Shown: positions 7,291-10,023 of the stretch, in pieces | Numbering within the stretch: position 1 is the stretch's first letter | How the letters are laid out: each line of letters opens with the position of its first letter | Assembly: GCA_019118985.1 (NCBI GenBank) | Contig: DWXX01000071.1 | Span: forward strand, 1-10,023 | Reading direction: 5' to 3' | Origin: Candidatus Faecalibacterium faecipullorum | GTDB taxonomy: Bacteria > Bacillota > Clostridia > Oscillospirales > Ruminococcaceae | DNA: 10,023 nt | The notes under the pieces: generated by a model | What the model saw: only the letters and a program-made list of their open reading frames with translations | Told to the model about the DNA's origin: nothing | Database searches by the model: none | Program-made: the position numbers and the translations under genes

Positions 7291-7360
7291 GGCTTGTGAG
7301 AATATGTGGAAAGTGTGAATAAAGTCCGAACTTTTCCTGCATAAAACAAAGTTCTGCAGG
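7291..7360. other. Iterated TGTG words and overlapping inverted repeats in the spoIID/gltA divergent region
   Basis: The 342 bases between the two divergent starts hold no gene. TGTG occurs at 7295-7298, 7305-7308 and 7314-7317, about one helical turn apart. Next come GAACTTT (7328-7334) with AAAGTTC (7348-7354) and CCTGCA (7336-7341) with TGCAGG (7355-7360), arranged a-b-a'-b', plus AAAGT/ACTTT (7321-7334). The block is AT-rich against GC-rich flanks and lies just upstream of the gltA promoters, as expected of a regulator-binding region. Confidence 0.45.
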
Positions 7361-7367
7361 GTTTGAC

Positions 7368-7396
7368 TTGAAAAAGCACAGCAAAAGCGATATGAT
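7368..7396 (+). promoter_or_regulatory. Upstream gltA promoter
   Basis: TTGAAA (7368-7373) and TATGAT (7391-7396) are separated by 17 bases, a good sigma-A match. The start would be near 7403. It overlaps the end of the inverted-repeat block, so a protein bound there could block or help it. Confidence 0.65.
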
Positions 7397-7410
7397 AAGA
7401 CCATCTACCT

Positions 7411-7438
7411 TTGATTTGGAAAGGAGAACTGGTATACT
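7411..7438 (+). promoter_or_regulatory. Downstream gltA promoter with extended -10
   Basis: TTGATT (7411-7416), a 16-base spacer, and TGG-TATACT with the -10 hexamer at 7433-7438; the TGn before the hexamer makes it an extended -10. The start would be near 7445. The leader contains a GC-rich hairpin (GCCGC 7468-7472 with GCGGC 7482-7486) before the ribosome site at 7501-7508. Confidence 0.65.
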
Positions 7439-7516
7439 GTAGCAAGCGAGACAGAGAACCGGAACACGCCGCGGCCCGCCTGCGGCTGAGTGAAGAGAAG
7501 GGAAGGGGATTATGGT

Positions 7517-8887
7517 ATGACCAATCTGAATGCGGTACCGGCAGAGCGCGAGCACGAGAACATGCAGACCCTCTGCGAGGAGTATCTGGCCAACAACTAC
7601 ATCGACCCCGAGACCAGCGAGCGCCTGGGGGTCAAGCGGGGGCTGCGCAACCCCGACGGCACCGGCGTGCTGGCCGGCCTGACCAACGTCTGCGACGTCG
7701 TGGGCTACCGGAAGGACCAGGAGGGGCACATCATCCCCATCCCGGGGCGGCTGATCTACCGCGGGGTCAACATCACCGAGATCGTGGAGGAGGCCTACCG
7801 CAACGACCGCTTCGTCTTTGAAGAGGTGATCTGGCTGCTGCTGTTCGGCAGCCTGCCCAACAAGCGCCAGCTGGAGGGCTTCCGCGACATCCTGGCCGAG
7901 CACCGGGCCCTGCCCGAGGGCTTCATGGACACCATGAACGCCCCCTCGCCCAACATCATGAACAAGATGCAGCGGTGCGTGCTGGGGATGTACTCCTACG
8001 ACGACGACCCCGAGAGCCTCAGCCTGGAGAACCTGCTGCACCAGAGCATCACCCTGATCGGCTGCATGCCCACCATGATGGTCAACGCCTACCAGATGAA
8101 GCGCCGGGTCTACGACAAGCAGAGCATGTTCTTCCACCTGCCGCAGCCGGGCCACTGCACCGCCGAACATATCCTCAGCACCTACCGCCCCGACCAGAAG
8201 TTCACCCACGAGGAGGCAAAGCTGCTGGACATCTGCCTGCTGCTGCACGCCGACCACGGCGGCGGCAACTGCTCCACCTTCGCCACGCGGGTGGTGTCGT
8301 CCTCGGGGTCGGACACCTATTCGGCCATCGCTGCCGGCATCGGCGCGCTGAAGGGACCCAAGCACGGCGGCGCCAACCTGCAGGTCAACCGGCAGCTCAA
8401 GGACATCCTGGCCCACGTCGAGAACCACGACGACGACGACGAGGTGCGGGAGTATCTGCGCCGCATCCTGCGCAGGCAGGCCGGCGACGGCAGCGGCCTG
8501 ATCTACGGCATGGGCCACGCCGTCTACACCATCAGCGACCCGCGCGAGGTGGTGCTGAAAGAGCGGGCCCGCCACCTGGCCTATGAGAAGGGCTTTGAGG
8601 ACGAGTACAACATGCTGTGCAGCATCGAGCGGCTGGCCCCCGCCATCTTCGCCGAAGAGAAGGGCAGCTCGAAACCGGTCTGCGCCAACGTCGACCTGTT
8701 CAGCGGGCTGATCTACCAGATGCTGGGCATCTCGGAGGACCTGTACACCCCGCTGTTCGCCATCGCCCGGCTGCCCGGCTGGTGCGCCCACCGGATCGAA
8801 GAGGTGGTCTTTGCCAACCGGATCATCCGCCCGGCCTACAAGTACCTGGGGGTGCGCCAGCGCTACAAGCCCCTGGAGGAGCGGTGA
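7517..8887 (+). CDS. gltA: Citrate synthase (citrate/2-methylcitrate synthase family)
   Basis: Condenses oxaloacetate and acetyl-CoA to citrate in the cytoplasm, feeding 2-oxoglutarate and glutamate synthesis. The 456 aa protein is somewhat longer than short bacterial type I enzymes and has the N-terminal RGLRNPDGTGV segment seen in Clostridia homologues. Active-site residues are in place by comparison with pig enzyme: His244 and His247 in HADHGGGN, catalytic His283 in GPKHGGAN, His334 in GMGHAVY with Arg343 of the DPR motif, and catalytic Asp393 in NVDLFSG. The start is the ATG 8 bases after GGAAGGGG (7501-7508); a GTG 27 bases upstream is in frame but has no well-placed ribosome site and adds non-conserved residues. 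Two tandem promoters precede it, and an uncharacterised membrane protein gene follows after 3 bases. Sequence alone does not exclude 2-methylcitrate synthase, but no prp genes are nearby. Confidence 0.94.
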   Translation: MTNLNAVPAEREHENMQTLCEEYLANNYIDPETSERLGVKRGLRNPDGTGVLAGLTNVCDVVGYRKDQEGHIIPIPGRLIYRGVNITEIVEEAYRNDRFVFEEVIWLLLFGSLPNKRQLEGFRDILAEHRALPEGFMDTMNAPSPNIMNKMQRCVLGMYSYDDDPESLSLENLLHQSITLIGCMPTMMVNAYQMKRRVYDKQSMFFHLPQPGHCTAEHILSTYRPDQKFTHEEAKLLDICLLLHADHGGGNCSTFATRVVSSSGSDTYSAIAAGIGALKGPKHGGANLQVNRQLKDILAHVENHDDDDEVREYLRRILRRQAGDGSGLIYGMGHAVYTISDPREVVLKERARHLAYEKGFEDEYNMLCSIERLAPAIFAEEKGSSKPVCANVDLFSGLIYQMLGISEDLYTPLFAIARLPGWCAHRIEEVVFANRIIRPAYKYLGVRQRYKPLEER

Positions 8888-8890
8888 GAG

Positions 8891-9688
8891 ATGCCTAGAC
8901 AGATCACAGGGTTCCTCGCGTCCTGCACGGTGTTCTGCGCCTTCCGGTGGGTGGATCTGGCCCTCTGGACCGACCTTTCGACCGGGCTGATCCGGAACGG
9001 GCATGTCTGGCTGCGGTACGCGGCGCTGTTCGCCTGGGCGGCGGCGGCCCTTGCCACCGGGCATCTGGCCGCAGACCCGGCCGGGCAGCTGGCGCGGCCG
9101 GCCGGCCGGGGGGCGACCTTCGCGCTGAGCCTGCCGGCCTTTGCGGCCAGCGTCTGCTTCGGGGCGCAGGGGGTGCTGGACATCATCCGGGCCGCCGGCC
9201 CTGCCGACATCGTGCAGGGGGCGCTGTACGCCGTATCCGCCCTCTGGCTGGAGTGCCTGGGCCAGTACTGGCTCACGGCCGGCCTTGGCAGGCCGGGCCG
9301 GAAGGCATCGGGCCCGCCCCCGGCATGGCTGGGGACAGCGGGCAGCCTCGCCTTCGTCTGGGGGGTGCTGCGCAGCTTTATGACCAACGGCTCGAGCTGG
9401 CAGCGCACCATCCCCACCTCGGCGGCGTGGCAGCAGCTGGCGGCGGTGCTTTTGCTGGCGGCGGTGCTGCGGGCGGTCTGCCTGCCCGGCGCGGCCAACC
9501 CCCGCGCGGCGGGCCGGTACGGGCTGCTGGCGGCGCTGCTGTGCGCGGCCTGGCAGCTGCCGCGGTGCGTCTTGCTGCCGGCCGGCCCGGGGGACTGGGG
9601 CCTTGTGGCGCTGGGGCTGCTGGGGGCCGGCTGCGCGCTGGCCTGCGCCGGCGAGACCGGCGCAAAGGGCGCCCGCGCCGCTGACTGA
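8891..9688 (+). CDS. Unrecognised multi-pass membrane protein downstream of gltA
   Basis: I do not recognise a family for this 265 aa protein. It is dominated by hydrophobic stretches at about residues 6-24, 40-60, 74-96, 111-129, 145-163, 180-198, 211-229 and 236-254, consistent with seven or eight membrane spans. Loops are short and carry Arg, Gly and Pro. No nucleotide-binding, catalytic or metal motif is visible; Trp and Cys are frequent. The ATG lies 3 bases after the gltA stop, with GGAGGA (8875-8880) inside the last gltA codons at 10-base spacing, so the pair is probably co-transcribed and translationally linked. Codon use is the same GC-rich pattern as its neighbours, giving no hint of recent transfer. 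It could be a transporter-like or membrane scaffold protein; the gltA link alone does not establish a role in citrate metabolism. Confidence 0.75.
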   Translation: MPRQITGFLASCTVFCAFRWVDLALWTDLSTGLIRNGHVWLRYAALFAWAAAALATGHLAADPAGQLARPAGRGATFALSLPAFAASVCFGAQGVLDIIRAAGPADIVQGALYAVSALWLECLGQYWLTAGLGRPGRKASGPPPAWLGTAGSLAFVWGVLRSFMTNGSSWQRTIPTSAAWQQLAAVLLLAAVLRAVCLPGAANPRAAGRYGLLAALLCAAWQLPRCVLLPAGPGDWGLVALGLLGAGCALACAGETGAKGARAAD

Positions 9689-9774
9689 TTTGCCAAAAGT
9701 GCCTAAAAAAGCCGAACAAAAAAATATAAAACGTACAAAAATGGAAAATGGCTTGTGATTTGTTTGTCAGACCC
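9689..9774. other. AT-rich gap between the membrane protein gene and the gap promoter
   Basis: No gene or convincing intrinsic terminator is seen after the stop at 9688; only A-rich runs and no stem followed by T. GGCTTGTGA at 9750-9758 repeats the word at 7291-7299 ahead of gltA. Its AT content contrasts sharply with the preceding gene. Confidence 0.5.
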
Positions 9775-9803
9775 TTGAAGGTTTCCGGTTTTTGTTCTAT
9801 AAT
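9775..9803 (+). promoter_or_regulatory. Strong sigma-A promoter for gap
   Basis: TTGAAG (9775-9780), a 17-base spacer, and consensus TATAAT (9798-9803). The -35 sits in a small imperfect dyad (CCTT-G-AAGG, 9773-9781). The start would be near 9810, giving a leader of about 53 bases. Confidence 0.88.
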
Positions 9804-9815
9804 ACAAGTACCGTG

Positions 9816-9846
9816 AAATTTATCCGGATTCCAAGGGTAAAAATTT
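9816..9846 (+). promoter_or_regulatory. Possible 5' leader hairpin of gap mRNA
   Basis: AAATTTATCC (9816-9825) can pair with GGGT (9835-9838) and AAATTT (9841-9846), with two bulged A and a 9-base loop. It ends one base before AGGAGG at 9848. It may protect the 5' end or tune ribosome access; it is AU-rich and modest in strength. Confidence 0.4.
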
Positions 9847-9862
9847 TAGGAGGTACTATAAA

Positions 9863-10023
9863 ATGGCTGTAAGAGTTGCTATCAATGGTTTTGGCCGCAT
9901 TGGCCGTCTGGCTTTCCGTCAGATGTTCGACGCTGAGGGCTACGAGGTCGTCGCCATCAACGACCTGACCAGCCCCAAGATGCTGGCCCACCTGCTGAAG
10001 TACGACACCGCCCAGGGCTCCTT
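9863..10023 (+). CDS. gap: Glyceraldehyde-3-phosphate dehydrogenase (3'-truncated by window edge)
   Basis: Only the first 53 codons are present. They encode the NAD-binding Rossmann start AINGFGRIGRLAFRQ (GxGxxG at residues 8-13), the AINDL segment at about residues 31-35 whose Asp contacts the adenosine ribose, and LLKYDTAQGSF, all diagnostic of type I GAPDH, the cytoplasmic glycolytic/gluconeogenic enzyme that converts glyceraldehyde-3-phosphate to 1,3-bisphosphoglycerate. The ATG is 9 bases after a perfect AGGAGG (9848-9853). The first ~20 codons use GCT, GGT, CGT, GTT and AAT, unlike the GCC/GGC/CGG habit of every other gene here, then shift to GC-rich codons; this fits a very highly expressed gene. 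No cggR-type regulator gene is visible upstream in the window. Confidence 0.97.
   Translation, partial: MAVRVAINGFGRIGRLAFRQMFDAEGYEVVAINDLTSPKMLAHLLKYDTAQGS

Noticed and set aside
5852..7318. 488-codon plus-strand frame antisense to spoIID
   Set aside because: It has repetitive Gly/Ala/Val/Arg-rich content, crosses the terminator hairpin at 6052-6082, and lies opposite clear SpoIID motifs.
7490..7516. GTG start giving citrate synthase nine extra residues
   Set aside because: The best ribosome site (GGAAGGGG, 7501-7508) lies between this GTG and the ATG at 7517 and fits only the ATG.
8427..8442. GAC trinucleotide run inside gltA
   Set aside because: It encodes four Asp in a surface-type acidic stretch and is too short to suggest slippage or phase variation.
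7175..9064. Upstream extension of the spoIID frame to 979 codons, antisense to gltA
   Set aside because: Everything before the GTG at 7174 is compositional shadow of gltA and intergenic DNA. The ribosome site and signal peptide both place the start at 7174.

Overview
The window is from a GC-rich (about two-thirds G+C by eye) low-GC-phylum relative, most likely a gut Oscillospiraceae/Ruminococcaceae member close to Faecalibacterium, Subdoligranulum or Gemmiger. I infer this from the Firmicutes-type UvrA, citrate synthase and GAPDH sequences, a spoIID gene, TTG and GTG starts behind strong purine-rich ribosome binding sites, and promoters of clear sigma-A type. It is a chromosomal housekeeping region. 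I see no phage, insertion sequence, CRISPR array, toxin-antitoxin or biosynthetic cluster.

Layout: (1) 1-4597, the nucleotide excision repair pair uvrB (5' end outside the window) and uvrA, overlapping by 14 bases and read as one unit. (2) 4598-4790, a compact tRNA-Pro(GGG) unit with a perfect-consensus promoter 9 bases after the uvrA stop and a strong intrinsic terminator. (3) 4791-6012, an AT-richer promoter region and a secreted papain-like (C39-type) peptidase-like protein with a beta-rich C-terminal half. (4) 6052-6082, a terminator hairpin between convergent genes. (5) 6125-7174 on the minus strand, a SpoIID-type peptidoglycan lytic transglycosylase. (6) 7175-7516, a divergent intergenic region with tandem promoters, iterated TGTG words and overlapping inverted repeats. 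(7) 7517-9688, citrate synthase followed 3 bases later by an unrecognised multi-pass membrane protein. (8) 9689-10023, an AT-rich leader with a sigma-A promoter and the 5' end of gap (glyceraldehyde-3-phosphate dehydrogenase).

The genes do not form one system. UvrA and UvrB act together in damage recognition. Citrate synthase and GAPDH are central carbon enzymes whose upstream regions share a GGCTTGTGA word that could be a half-site for a common regulator. SpoIID and the C39-like protein are both exported and converge on each other, but nothing in the sequence proves a link. The least explained items are the membrane protein behind gltA, the secreted C39-like protein, and the structured gltA/spoIID intergenic region.
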